Source: Bacteriovoracaceae bacterium
GTDB lineage: Bacteria; Bdellovibrionota; Bacteriovoracia; Bacteriovoracales; Bacteriovoracaceae
Reading direction: 5' to 3'
Assembly: GCA_020630335.1 (NCBI GenBank)
Contig: JAHDBN010000009.1
Span: 28,836-83,223 of the forward strand
DNA length: 54,388 nt
Shown: positions 7,571-15,931 of the stretch, in pieces
Numbering within the stretch: position 1 is the stretch's first letter
Layout of the letters: each line of letters opens with the position of its first letter
Notes under the pieces: model-generated
What the model saw: the letters and a program-made list of their open reading frames with translations, nothing else
What the model was told of the DNA's origin: nothing
Databases searched by the model: none
Made by a program: the position numbers and the translations under genes

Positions 7571-8950
7571 ATGAGAATAGTTATCGCTGGAGCCTCTGGC
7601 TTTATTGGAAAACATCTATTAGAGAGCTTAAGACATTCCGAACATGAAGTAATAGCTCTTAGTCGACAAAATAAATCGAAAGACTCTAAAGATAATATTA
7701 TCTGGAAAGAGTGTGATTTGTTTTCAAGAAAAAACACTCAAAACATTTTAAAAAATTGCGATATTGCATTTTATCTCGTTCACTCGATGCTTCCTTCCGC
7801 CAGACTTTCTCAAGGAAATTTCTCTGACCATGATCTCGTTCTTGCTGACAATTTTGCGAGATCAGCTAAAATAAACAAAATAAAACAAATTATCTATTTA
7901 GGAGGTATCATCCCCGAAGATGCAAACTTAAGCCCTCACCTTCTAAGTAGGCTAGAAACAGAGAGAACGCTTAAAACTAGTGGCGTACCTCTAACATCAT
8001 TAAGAGCAGGTATCATTTTAGGGCCTAATGGCTCCTCATTTCAAATGATGTATAGACTTGTAAAAAATCTCCCCATCATGCTCTGTCCTAACTGGACTAA
8101 AACCTTATCTAATCCAATCTTCGTAGATGATATGATTAAGGCCATGAGGATCAGTATTGCGAATAAAAAAACTTATGATAAATATTTTGATTTAGGAGGT
8201 AGTACTACAATTTCTTATCTACAAATGATGAGAAAACTTGCATCTAAAATGAATAAAAAAAGACTACTAATCTCTCTACCATTTATTCATCCCCTAATTT
8301 CTAGGCTATGGGTTTCTAAGATTACGGGGGCTCCAAAATCTTTAGTTTATCCTCTAATTGCTAGCCTGAAAACACATATGGTTCCAAATGCTTTTAAGGC
8401 CTTTCCCTCTGAGATAAAATGGAAAAGCTTTTCTACTGCCTTAGATCAAACACTTAAAGAGACGAGTAAACTGAAAATAACACCTAGAGCATTTAAAAAA
8501 AATAAAGATAAATCAATTAATAAAGTACGATCAATTCAAAGATTACAAACCTTATATCGCTTTAGTGCAAAAGAAACAGCTGATTTATACTTCAAATGGT
8601 TACCTAAGTTCTATCGACCATTTATTAAAGTAAAAAGAGATAACGACTTTATTTACTTTTTCTCTACTTTCTTTAAAAAACCTCTCTTAGTATTAGAACA
8701 CGATAAATCAGTTAGTTCTGAGAGCTATCAAATTTTTTTTATAAGAGAATGCCTACTGTCCAAAGGAATCGGTGGTGGCAGACTATGCTTTCGAAACTTG
8801 TTAAACACTAGATATACCATGGCCGAGATTCATGATTTCATACCAAGTCTTCCTTGGTATATTTACAAAGTAACTCAAGCTCTTATGCATTTATTTACGA
8901 TGAAAAAATTTAATTCTTATCTCTTGAAAATTGAAGAACCTGTTAATTAA
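7571..8950 (+). CDS. NAD(P)-binding epimerase/dehydratase-like protein with extra C-terminal domain
   Basis: 459 residues. Residues 1-290 form an atypical extended SDR of the nucleoside-diphosphate-sugar-epimerase type (COG0702-like). The Rossmann motif is GASGFIG at 7-13, VHSM is at about 74, and a substrate-region motif LRAGIILGPNGSSF lies near 144. About 150 C-terminal residues are separate and carry YRPFIKV and SYQIFFIRE. Similar long forms carry a DUF2867-type domain there, but I cannot confirm it. The probable role is NADP-dependent redox sensing or lipid/isoprenoid modification. Divergent from the ABC1 operon; the start lacks a ribosome binding site (see the -10 box). Confidence 0.72.
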   Translation: MRIVIAGASGFIGKHLLESLRHSEHEVIALSRQNKSKDSKDNIIWKECDLFSRKNTQNILKNCDIAFYLVHSMLPSARLSQGNFSDHDLVLADNFARSAKINKIKQIIYLGGIIPEDANLSPHLLSRLETERTLKTSGVPLTSLRAGIILGPNGSSFQMMYRLVKNLPIMLCPNWTKTLSNPIFVDDMIKAMRISIANKKTYDKYFDLGGSTTISYLQMMRKLASKMNKKRLLISLPFIHPLISRLWVSKITGAPKSLVYPLIASLKTHMVPNAFKAFPSEIKWKSFSTALDQTLKETSKLKITPRAFKKNKDKSINKVRSIQRLQTLYRFSAKETADLYFKWLPKFYRPFIKVKRDNDFIYFFSTFFKKPLLVLEHDKSVSSESYQIFFIRECLLSKGIGGGRLCFRNLLNTRYTMAEIHDFIPSLPWYIYKVTQALMHLFTMKKFNSYLLKIEEPVN

Positions 8951-8957
8951 AAATAAA

Positions 8958-8981
8958 AAGGCCTAAGATAACTTAGGCCTT
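8958..8981. terminator. Bidirectional intrinsic terminator
   Basis: A perfect 10-bp inverted repeat, AAGGCCTAAG at 8958-8967 and CTTAGGCCTT at 8972-8981, with a 4-base loop. On the plus strand it is followed by a short TTCTTT. On the minus strand it is followed by a better run (TTTTTATTTTT). It lies between the convergent genes ending at 8950 and 9005, so it can stop both. Confidence 0.9.
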
Positions 8982-9004
8982 CTTTAGAAAAATGTAATAT
9001 TAGT

Positions 9005-9994
9005 TTACATATTATTTAATAACATATCTGTAATATACTCAACTAATGCCATATCCATTTCTGTATCAAAAGTTTCAGAAACAGTTGAACCATTTAATAC
9101 TCCTGCAACATGAACAGTATTAAAACTTCCAGTCTCATTAGTCATCACATCAAAGCTTGTATTTGTGAAATCAACATTTAAGTCTCTCGCAAGGACATCT
9201 AAGCTTGTTTCGAAAGCTCTTTCAGCTGTTTCACAATCCTGAGTTTTTTCAATTTTAGCATATCTTGAATATGAAAAAGTTTTAGCTACATGATTTGCAA
9301 TCGTTGCTTTCTTATAACCCATTCTTCTGTTTTTTCTTTTAGCAACTTCAGCATTAGCTTTAGCTGCATTTTTTTCAGATACTTCTAAAAATTCAGGCTT
9401 AATATCACAATTGATATAATCAATCATCTGCTCAAGAGTACAATCTTTCTTTATACCAAAAAGACCTCTTTTTCCTTTAAGTGTCTTACAATCTTTTTTC
9501 ATTTCACTAGTAACAAAAATATAATCTTCGCTACCATTTACTTTAAAATAAGTTACTTCATTGTCTCCAGAAATCCTGATATCAGAAATATTAGATCCAC
9601 CTTCAACAAGTGCTTTGTTTACTGAAGTATTAACACTTTCATTTATAAGAAATTTTCTAAATGAAGTACTATAAGTACTAACCTTGTATAACTTCTTATT
9701 TAAAGCTGAAATTGCTTTATCTGAAACAACATCACTTAAATCCACATAACCATCTTTCTTAGGTGCTGGTTCATCAGTTGATCCATCATCAGTTGATCCA
9801 TCATCAGTTGATCCATCATCAGTTGACCCATCGTCAGTTGATCCATCGTCAGTTGATCCATCGTCAGTTGATCCATCATTTGCCGATACTGGGCTAGTAA
9901 TTTTTTTTCCGTTTGCATCTGAAAGTCTTGCGTTGCTATTACATGCAACAAGAAGAACAGATAAAACTAGAGTTGAAATTAATTTCAAATTCAT
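9005..9994 (-). CDS. Lipoprotein with GSTDD tandem-repeat linker
   Basis: 329 residues from the ATG at 9994, which has a strong AAAGGAG site. A longer frame to 10048 would add 18 polar residues before the signal peptide and is rejected. The lipoprotein signal ends LSVLLVACN, with lipidated Cys near residue 18. Residues about 40-75 are an acidic spacer of GSTDD repeated seven times. The rest is a soluble domain of about 250 residues with four cysteines and no recognised family. The spacer probably holds the domain away from the membrane. Monocistronic, with a terminator at 8958-8981. Confidence 0.75.
   Translation of the reverse strand: MNLKLISTLVLSVLLVACNSNARLSDANGKKITSPVSANDGSTDDGSTDDGSTDDGSTDDGSTDDGSTDDGSTDEPAPKKDGYVDLSDVVSDKAISALNKKLYKVSTYSTSFRKFLINESVNTSVNKALVEGGSNISDIRISGDNEVTYFKVNGSEDYIFVTSEMKKDCKTLKGKRGLFGIKKDCTLEQMIDYINCDIKPEFLEVSEKNAAKANAEVAKRKNRRMGYKKATIANHVAKTFSYSRYAKIEKTQDCETAERAFETSLDVLARDLNVDFTNTSFDVMTNETGSFNTVHVAGVLNGSTVSETFDTEMDMALVEYITDMLLNNM
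9771..9875 (-). repeat. Seven 15-base in-frame tandem repeats
   Basis: Seven contiguous copies of a 15-base unit (plus-strand TCATCAGTTGATCCA, with A/G and T/C variants at two positions) encode the GSTDD spacer of the lipoprotein. Copies 1-3 are identical, copy 4 has one change, and copies 5-7 share a different single change (TCG). This pattern suggests expansion by slippage in two blocks. Confidence 0.97.
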
Positions 9995-10057
9995 GTTCGT
10001 CTCCTTTTCATGAGTAAAGTTTGGAGAACTTATAACACACATTGTCATGCATTTGAC

Positions 10058-10080
10058 ACCTTGCGTATTATTTACAAGGT
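10058..10080. other. Inverted repeat in the 9995-10116 gap
   Basis: ACCTTG (10058-10063) and CAAGGT (10075-10080) form a 6-bp inverted repeat with an 11-base loop upstream of the repeat lipoprotein. No T-run follows. It may be an operator in that gene's promoter region or a weak transcript end for the gene upstream. Confidence 0.25.
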
Positions 10081-10116
10081 ATAACTTTAAGCTATTGAAA
10101 TTACTATACTAAACTA

Positions 10117-10785
10117 TTAAAAAAGGGGGATTATCGCTTGTAAGTTCACATATGGAGACAAAGATTGTCTTGTTTTCGAAAAAATTTGTCTACCAATTTC
10201 GATACCAAATTCTAACTCGAATATCCCAACTCCCAAAGCTGCACTTAAATCTATCCCTAGGCGATCTTCTAGCTGGCTCAGATCCGAAAGGTTGATTGTA
10301 TTATATTGCTTGAAATACCCTCCAGCTCTATATCTCCACCATACAGGAAAAAATAATAACGACCCACCACGAATATGGGTATAACTCATCGAATATTTCT
10401 GTCTGAGTTTGTTAAAGTTGACCCTAAGATCAATCCCTGAGAAAGAAAAATTCGTCACTCCTAGAATGGCAGCGACTATCTCGCTCCCTCTATGATCATC
10501 AGTTGAGAACTCAATATCACCTTTGGCTAGGACAATACCTAGAACGCCATGGATATTATTCAAACGTGACTTTGATAAAACAAAGTTCACTCCTCCATAG
10601 GGAGCAATTAAATACTCTGAATCATCATAATTTAACCTAATATCAGCTTCTCGCATTTCAATTAAATCAATGTCTACAAGACTAGGATTCATAATTGTTC
10701 TTTGCCTAGTCACTGCTAAGAAAGGTTTGGTAGACTCTGCTAACAAAGGAAGAGAACATAAAAAAGTCAGAATAAATAAACGCAT
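10117..10785 (-). CDS. Putative outer-membrane beta-barrel protein
   Basis: 222 residues from the ATG at 10785, chosen because AGGAG lies 7 bases upstream and the signal peptide (MRLFILTFLCSLPLLAES) starts there; an earlier start at 10809 adds 8 residues. The mature part has alternating hydrophobic/polar strands, many Gly and aromatic residues and no cysteines. It ends in a hydrophobic strand with terminal Phe (IIPLF), as in outer-membrane barrels. No specific family recognised. It lies 80 bases downstream of the TlpA-like gene on the same strand and might be the last gene of the ole operon, but the gap leaves room for its own promoter. Confidence 0.6.
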   Translation of the reverse strand: MRLFILTFLCSLPLLAESTKPFLAVTRQRTIMNPSLVDIDLIEMREADIRLNYDDSEYLIAPYGGVNFVLSKSRLNNIHGVLGIVLAKGDIEFSTDDHRGSEIVAAILGVTNFSFSGIDLRVNFNKLRQKYSMSYTHIRGGSLLFFPVWWRYRAGGYFKQYNTINLSDLSQLEDRLGIDLSAALGVGIFELEFGIEIGRQIFSKTRQSLSPYVNLQAIIPLF

Positions 10786-10865
10786 AAAAACTCCTGCTAA
10801 TAGCCACAACCTAGAACGAATCTATAGATACGTCATTATTAGCTGTGTTAATTTTAAGTCAAAGT

Positions 10866-11459
10866 TTATAGAAGATTTTTTACATACTTATCAGCATCTT
10901 TTTCACTGATAAAAAAGTAGTTATGCTCAATTGTCCCCTTAGGCCCAATAACAATATTCCAAGGAGTTCCACCTGCTCCATACTGGGCAATAACGACTGC
11001 TTGATTATCTTGGGCCATAGGGAAATCAAAACCGTATTCTTTGCGAATTTGATGAAGTGCATCCAAATTATTTTTCTTATGCCCATAGGAAACTGACTGA
11101 ATAGCTAGAAATTGAATATCTTTTCTATTCTTATACTTAGAATAAATCTTCTTAAAAATTTTATGACTCTTAGGACAGCCTGGACAGGTCTTAATAAATA
11201 CATCTATAAAAGTTAGTTTTCCTTTTAAGTCTTTTAACCTCAAATTTGGAATTCTCTCTTTTTTTGAGTTATACCATTCAAGTCCAAAAAAATCTGGAGC
11301 AGGAGAAGTCTTTTTATCTGTATCAGACATGTTTTGAGAAACAGCTGTATTTTGAGAAGGTACAGCAGCTGATGCAATTCGTAGATTTTCTGAGAGTTGT
11401 TCTTTACCTCTAGATTGAGAACAAGAAAAAAATAATACAACAATCGCTAAATACTTCAT
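10866..11459 (-). CDS. TlpA-like thioredoxin-fold lipoprotein
   Basis: 197 residues. The lipoprotein signal is MKYLAIVVLFFSCSQ (Cys at 13). A thioredoxin/AhpC-TSA-type domain fills residues 65-197: LKDLKGKLTFIDVF, the redox motif CPGC near residue 99 and the cis-Pro loop GGTPWNIVIG near residue 168. It would act as a membrane-anchored periplasmic thiol oxidoreductase. The start lies 9 bases after oleD and its AGGAG sits at the oleD stop, so it is probably transcribed with the ole operon. Why a thiol-redox lipoprotein should follow hydrocarbon genes is not evident. Confidence 0.8.
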   Translation of the reverse strand: MKYLAIVVLFFSCSQSRGKEQLSENLRIASAAVPSQNTAVSQNMSDTDKKTSPAPDFFGLEWYNSKKERIPNLRLKDLKGKLTFIDVFIKTCPGCPKSHKIFKKIYSKYKNRKDIQFLAIQSVSYGHKKNNLDALHQIRKEYGFDFPMAQDNQAVVIAQYGAGGTPWNIVIGPKGTIEHNYFFISEKDADKYVKNLL

Positions 11460-11468
11460 AAAGATCTC

Positions 11469-12470
11469 CTAAAGTTCTTGTACATAAGATTTTAGCTCTT
11501 CCAAGCCTTCTTGAGTAGAAATAATTTCTTGGTATCCAAAGTCTTTAATTGCTTTCTCATGAGAAAAATAATGATCTTTAGTTAGCTGTAAGGCAACAAA
11601 TCTAGTCATTAGAGGTTCTGATTGAACACCAAATAAAGAATAAAACTTTTCACTTAGATAACCTAGAACATAAGCTAAGCCAGATGGAACTTTTTTCAAC
11701 TTCACATCTTTAAATTTCAATTTTAAAATTTCTTTTAGAAAATCCCATAAGACAACAGGAGACTTCTGTCCTATAAAATAAGCTTCTCCTCCAAAGGAAG
11801 GAGCTTCCAACATTTTTTTTAAAACTTGTAAATGTGCATGAGCTGCATTTTTCACATGAATAACATCTACTAGGTTTTCTCCATTGCCAATTTGCTTTAA
11901 TTTCGATTTCTTGTATCTTTCAATTAATCTAGGAACTAAATGATTATCTCCATTCCCCCAAATCAAATGTGGTCTAAGAGAAACTGTTTGAAAATCTAAT
12001 CGATGGCTACTTAGTACTAATTTTTCTGCTTTGGCCTTCGACCTAGCATAAGCGGTCAAGTAATTTTCAGGATAAGAAAGGCCCTCATTACCATTAACAA
12101 TAGCATCTTTTCCAAAAACCACGCTTGGAGTAGATGTATAAATAAATTGTTTCACATCATACTTTTGAGAAACCTCTAAAAGATTCTTCGTTCCCTTAAA
12201 GTTTATTTCGTCATAACTCTTCTCACTGCCCCATACTCCAGCTTTTGCTGCTGTATGAATCACAATATCGAATTGATATTTCTCAAACACTTTTTCTATT
12301 TGAGAAGAATTACTAAGATCACAAACAATTTGAGGGAGAATAACATCTTTTTTAATAGATCTAGAAAGTAAAAACACTCGTTCCCACTGGTCTGATTTTA
12401 ATGAAGATGCAATATAAGAACCAAGAAAACCAGTTCCTCCCGTGATGAGGATAGACTTATTTTTCTTCAA
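11469..12470 (-). CDS. oleD: OleD: 2-alkyl-3-ketoalkanoate reductase
   Basis: 333 residues, extended SDR of the 3-beta-hydroxysteroid-dehydrogenase type. The NADPH motif is GGTGFLG at 11-17, the active site is Tyr141/Lys145 in YARSK, and the Ser/Thr partner lies in TSTPSVVFG near 112-120. OleD reduces the beta-keto acid made by OleA to a beta-hydroxy acid. The assignment rests on the fold plus its place directly after oleC. The start is TTG and overlaps the oleC end by 14 bases, so translation is coupled. An isolated copy could only be called an epimerase; the gene context makes the call firm. Confidence 0.88.
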   Translation of the reverse strand: MKKNKSILITGGTGFLGSYIASSLKSDQWERVFLLSRSIKKDVILPQIVCDLSNSSQIEKVFEKYQFDIVIHTAAKAGVWGSEKSYDEINFKGTKNLLEVSQKYDVKQFIYTSTPSVVFGKDAIVNGNEGLSYPENYLTAYARSKAKAEKLVLSSHRLDFQTVSLRPHLIWGNGDNHLVPRLIERYKKSKLKQIGNGENLVDVIHVKNAAHAHLQVLKKMLEAPSFGGEAYFIGQKSPVVLWDFLKEILKLKFKDVKLKKVPSGLAYVLGYLSEKFYSLFGVQSEPLMTRFVALQLTKDHYFSHEKAIKDFGYQEIISTQEGLEELKSYVQEL

Positions 12471-14064
12471 GTGACTTACCTAACAATATTCTATCTATTT
12501 TTATATTATGTCTTGTATCTACAGGAAATGTATCAACAACATAAAAGTTTTTAATTAATTGAACCTTAGGATAGTTTTTGCCAAATACTCGTAATTCTTC
12601 AAAGAGTTCTTCTTTCTCTAAATCGCCCATTGTTTTCTTTTCTTTTACTATAATGGCTACACTCACTTCATCACGAACTTTAACTAAGGCAGATTTTTCA
12701 ATTTTTGGATGAGAATTCAATAACCCTTCTATTTCAATGCTATAAATAGACTCACTTCCTACTTTTAAAACATGGCTAGATCTTCCTAGATACCAAAGAC
12801 GTCCCCATCTATCCTGATAACCAAGATCTCCAATGAAATGATAGAGCTTTCCAGATTTATCTAGCTTCGATTTCTTATTAGCATCTTCATTTTCAAAGTA
12901 TTGTTTAGAAGTCATTTTAGAATTTATATAAATTTCACCAACTTTATACTCTCCGATTTCTGAGTAATCATTCGTATTTCGAATATCTAGATCAACAGAA
13001 GAGTGAAGATAACCTACACACACTCCCTTAGCACTTTGAGTATCTCTAAACGTATCACCAAGAATCATTTCATCTGTAATAACACTTACTGGCAATGACT
13101 CAGTCGCTCCGTAAGGAGTATATACAGTACAATTAGGCAGAGTATCCCTTAAATCTTTAATTAGCTCGTGAGAAATTGGAGCACCAAACATTGCTAATTT
13201 TTTTAAGTTAGGAATTGTTTTCTTTTTCGCTTTTAAATATTTAGCAAGAGATATCCAAATGCTAGGAGATCCATTCGCAAAGCTCACGTTATGTTTTACT
13301 AATTCTGCTGCTAATTTTTTTCCGTTTGTCTCAGCTGGCCTTCTAGCATCAATTGATTCACTTAAATATGTAGTCAAACCAATAGACAAGGAATAAAGAG
13401 CAAATAAAGGAAAACCTGACATATCTCTTTGCTCTGCTGATAAAGAAAAAAGTTCTTTTAATGCTTTCGTTTGTTCTACAAACATCTCCATCGAGTACTC
13501 AACTCCTTTACTAGGACCCGTCGCTCCAGAAGTAAAAAGTATAGCCGCTATATCATTTTTAGAATAAGTATAACTCTCAAACATATTTGACTTATTTTTT
13601 ACGATTTTCTTTAGAGATTTACCTATTAGACCACCATCAACATTGATAATTGTTTTGATGCTAGTAAAAAACTTTCCTTTCATTTTTTGTAAAAGAATTG
13701 CCTTAGAGATTGCAATTAGAGCAGTTGCTTTAGTTTTTTGTATATTTTCTAAAAGTTTATCAATCCCCATTCCGGGATCAATGAATACAGGAGTAGCTCC
13801 AATTTTAAAAAGAGCAAAAACTGTTGCTATTAATTCAATACAAGGAGGTATAAAGACAAGCACTCTATCTTGAGCGTTAATTCCTTCTTCACTAAAAGCA
13901 TTTGCAAAAATATTTATTTTCTTTTCAAGCTCATCAAAAGAGCAAATTTCTTCTTTCGTTTTCCCTAAACCAAGAAAAGCCGTCTGAGATTGGATTATCG
14001 CCGGATGTCCAGCGGAATGTTTAGCATTAAGAGTAATAAAGTCTGCTACATTAGAAATATTCAT
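12457..14064 (-). CDS. oleC: OleC: beta-lactone synthetase
   Basis: 535 residues, ANL (AMP-forming acyl ligase) superfamily. The phosphate loop is ILFTSGATGPSKGV at 175-188, the OleC-typical MFGAP is at 292-296, the adenylate motif is YGATESLPV at 318-326 and GDLGY is at 412-416. OleC activates the beta-hydroxy acid with ATP and closes it to a beta-lactone rather than making a CoA ester. The YGATE(S/A)LPV form and the neighbouring oleB and oleD distinguish it from an ordinary acyl-CoA ligase. The ATG overlaps the oleB stop by 4 bases. Confidence 0.93.
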   Translation of the reverse strand: MNISNVADFITLNAKHSAGHPAIIQSQTAFLGLGKTKEEICSFDELEKKINIFANAFSEEGINAQDRVLVFIPPCIELIATVFALFKIGATPVFIDPGMGIDKLLENIQKTKATALIAISKAILLQKMKGKFFTSIKTIINVDGGLIGKSLKKIVKNKSNMFESYTYSKNDIAAILFTSGATGPSKGVEYSMEMFVEQTKALKELFSLSAEQRDMSGFPLFALYSLSIGLTTYLSESIDARRPAETNGKKLAAELVKHNVSFANGSPSIWISLAKYLKAKKKTIPNLKKLAMFGAPISHELIKDLRDTLPNCTVYTPYGATESLPVSVITDEMILGDTFRDTQSAKGVCVGYLHSSVDLDIRNTNDYSEIGEYKVGEIYINSKMTSKQYFENEDANKKSKLDKSGKLYHFIGDLGYQDRWGRLWYLGRSSHVLKVGSESIYSIEIEGLLNSHPKIEKSALVKVRDEVSVAIIVKEKKTMGDLEKEELFEELRVFGKNYPKVQLIKNFYVVDTFPVDTRHNIKIDRILLGKSLEEK

Positions 14065-14939
14065 TTTAAAAACTCTCTAATTTCTTTGATACAATTTTCA
14101 GTCTCATCTTCTAAGACATAATGATTAGCATTTTCAAAAACTCTACTTTTCGCATGTGGGAAAATATTTTTAATTCTCTCAAAGAACCCTAAGTTAAAAC
14201 AAAAGTCTTTGGCTCCCCATAATAAGAGAACAGGAATCTTCAATTTCCTTGCTTCTTCTTCAACTAGATCTAATGTTTTTCGGCTTGGATGTTTCTCACT
14301 CATTGGAATATCTTTCACGAAATCATCTATTCCTTTTCTTAAACTCGCCTCTCGATATGGGAAAAGATAAGCCTTTTTTTCTTCAGAACTAAATCGTCTT
14401 TGAATTCCCATCACAAAAGATGCTTTCAAAAAACCATTAATTGTTTTATTTAAAAATTTTCCAAGAATAGGTAAGCGACAAAGAGCAATTCTTTTTGGTA
14501 TATCTTCGCTAAAAAAGCATGCTGTATTCATAAGGATTAAATTTTTTAATTTATCTTTAATTCGAATAGCTGTTCCTGTAGCTATCGCTCCGCCCCAATC
14601 ATGTCCAACAAGAGTAACGTTCTCTAGTTTCTTTTCTCGAATAAATTTTTCAACATGTCGAATACGATCTTCTAAACGCCAAAACTTTTCAGATCTAGAC
14701 GAAAGTCCACAGTTTAAATGATCAAGCGAGTAGACTTTAAAATCAGTTGAGAGATCCTTGATTAAATTTCTATAATAATAAGACCACGTTGGGTTCCCAT
14801 GTAATAAAAGAACAACCTTCTCTCCCTCACCCTGCTCTACATAATGCATTTTTTCATTATCAATCTTAAAAAAGTTTTGATTAAATCCTAATGATTCCTC
14901 AAGATCTGCTGACAAAGAATCTAACGTATTTACTGGCAT
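14061..14939 (-). CDS. oleB: OleB: beta-lactone decarboxylase (alpha/beta hydrolase)
   Basis: 292 residues of the haloalkane-dehalogenase-like alpha/beta hydrolase family. The oxyanion region is HGNPTW at 47-52, the nucleophile Asp114 lies in GHDWGG, the probable acid is D245 in WGAKD and the catalytic His273 is in NANHYV. The string SLDHLNCGLSSR near 71 is close to OleB rather than to dehalogenases. OleB opens and decarboxylates the beta-lactone, releasing CO2 and a cis-olefin. It overlaps the end of oleA by 10 bases. Separate oleB and oleC genes are the arrangement found in many Gram-negatives, unlike the fused BC proteins of actinobacteria. Confidence 0.92.
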   Translation of the reverse strand: MPVNTLDSLSADLEESLGFNQNFFKIDNEKMHYVEQGEGEKVVLLLHGNPTWSYYYRNLIKDLSTDFKVYSLDHLNCGLSSRSEKFWRLEDRIRHVEKFIREKKLENVTLVGHDWGGAIATGTAIRIKDKLKNLILMNTACFFSEDIPKRIALCRLPILGKFLNKTINGFLKASFVMGIQRRFSSEEKKAYLFPYREASLRKGIDDFVKDIPMSEKHPSRKTLDLVEEEARKLKIPVLLLWGAKDFCFNLGFFERIKNIFPHAKSRVFENANHYVLEDETENCIKEIREFLK

Positions 14940-15931
14940 GGCACTAACTCCATCATTAAAGTATGTAAGCCACTTCCTATTCCTAAAAGGCCTATACGAT
15001 TATCTTTCGTCACAAACTCAGACTCTAAAGCTTTTGATAAGGCAGTTATAACTGCTGATGATCCAGAATTTCCAAACTCTTCAAAAATAGAATAATCAAG
15101 CCCATCTTTAATCCCTAAAGCATCTAAAAGATGTTTACGATGAGCACTTCCTACTTGATGTAAAATATAATTATCAAATTTTTTATCACTAAATCTTTCA
15201 AAGTTCCTTTTCGCAAGTTCAATACCACTTTTCAATAACTCTTCAGAATTAGTCTCCATCAATAAAGCTCCATCTACCACTCTACCTTCACACAACTTAT
15301 GAGCGGAAGAATCTGATTTAGAATGAATCTCTCCAACTTCCCAAAGTGCACCTTCTGAAGTATCTCCTAGCAACACTGCAGTGCCAGAAGAACCTATCGT
15401 TAAAGAAGCTAGATACTTCTTAAGATCCTTTCTAGATATATCTGTTTCCTCTATGACTCTTATAGTATCTTTTAATAAATCTCTACTATTCTCACCTGAA
15501 GTAATAAGAACGTTTGTCGCATCCCCAGCTTTGATACAACTTTTGGCAACTTTTATAGCATTCATCACTCCTAAGCATGCATTGGATAAATCAAAACTCT
15601 CACAACTATCAGTTAGCTCTAACCCGTCATGAACAAAAGAAGCTGTCGAAGGCTCATCACAGTTTCTACAAACAGATGCGTTGATCAGTAGATCAATTCT
15701 ATGATTATTTTTCTTAAGTATTTTCTTACCAGCTAAAATAGAAATATCACTAGGCCTTATAGGAGAGGACCAAAAACCTCTTCTTTTCACACCTGTAATG
15801 AACTCTAATCTTCCTTGAGTAAGATTTAATTTTTCATAAGTTTTAGAAATCATGGATTCAATAACTTCAGAGGTAAAGTATTCAGGAGGATCAATATGAG
15901 TTATGGCCTTAATATAAACTTTTTTCATCAT
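14930..15931 (-). CDS. oleA: OleA: head-to-head acyl condensing thiolase
   Basis: 333 residues, FabH/thiolase fold. The nucleophile is Cys119 in SNACLGVMNA, the OleA-specific base Glu93 is in CDEPSTAS, His258 is in LHQVGSAH and Asn288 in EFGNSGSSA. These match the Cys/Glu/His/Asn set known for OleA, and the EP.TA motif separates it from FabH. It joins two activated fatty acyl chains by a non-decarboxylative Claisen condensation to a 2-alkyl-3-keto acid. The start overlaps the stop of the FAD oxidoreductase gene. Whether the acyl donors here are CoA or ACP thioesters is open, because an ACP gene lies in the same operon. Confidence 0.93.
   Translation of the reverse strand: MMKKVYIKAITHIDPPEYFTSEVIESMISKTYEKLNLTQGRLEFITGVKRRGFWSSPIRPSDISILAGKKILKKNNHRIDLLINASVCRNCDEPSTASFVHDGLELTDSCESFDLSNACLGVMNAIKVAKSCIKAGDATNVLITSGENSRDLLKDTIRVIEETDISRKDLKKYLASLTIGSSGTAVLLGDTSEGALWEVGEIHSKSDSSAHKLCEGRVVDGALLMETNSEELLKSGIELAKRNFERFSDKKFDNYILHQVGSAHRKHLLDALGIKDGLDYSIFEEFGNSGSSAVITALSKALESEFVTKDNRIGLLGIGSGLHTLMMELVPCQ

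Noticed and set aside
9736-9951. Frame with repeated MDQLT units opposite to the GSTDD coding frame
   Set aside because: It is only another frame of the 15-base tandem repeat on the same strand. It has no ribosome site and lies wholly inside the real lipoprotein gene.
10670-10909. Plus-strand frame of 79 codons
   Set aside because: It is antisense to the barrel-like gene and the TlpA-like gene, with no domain, signal or ribosome site.
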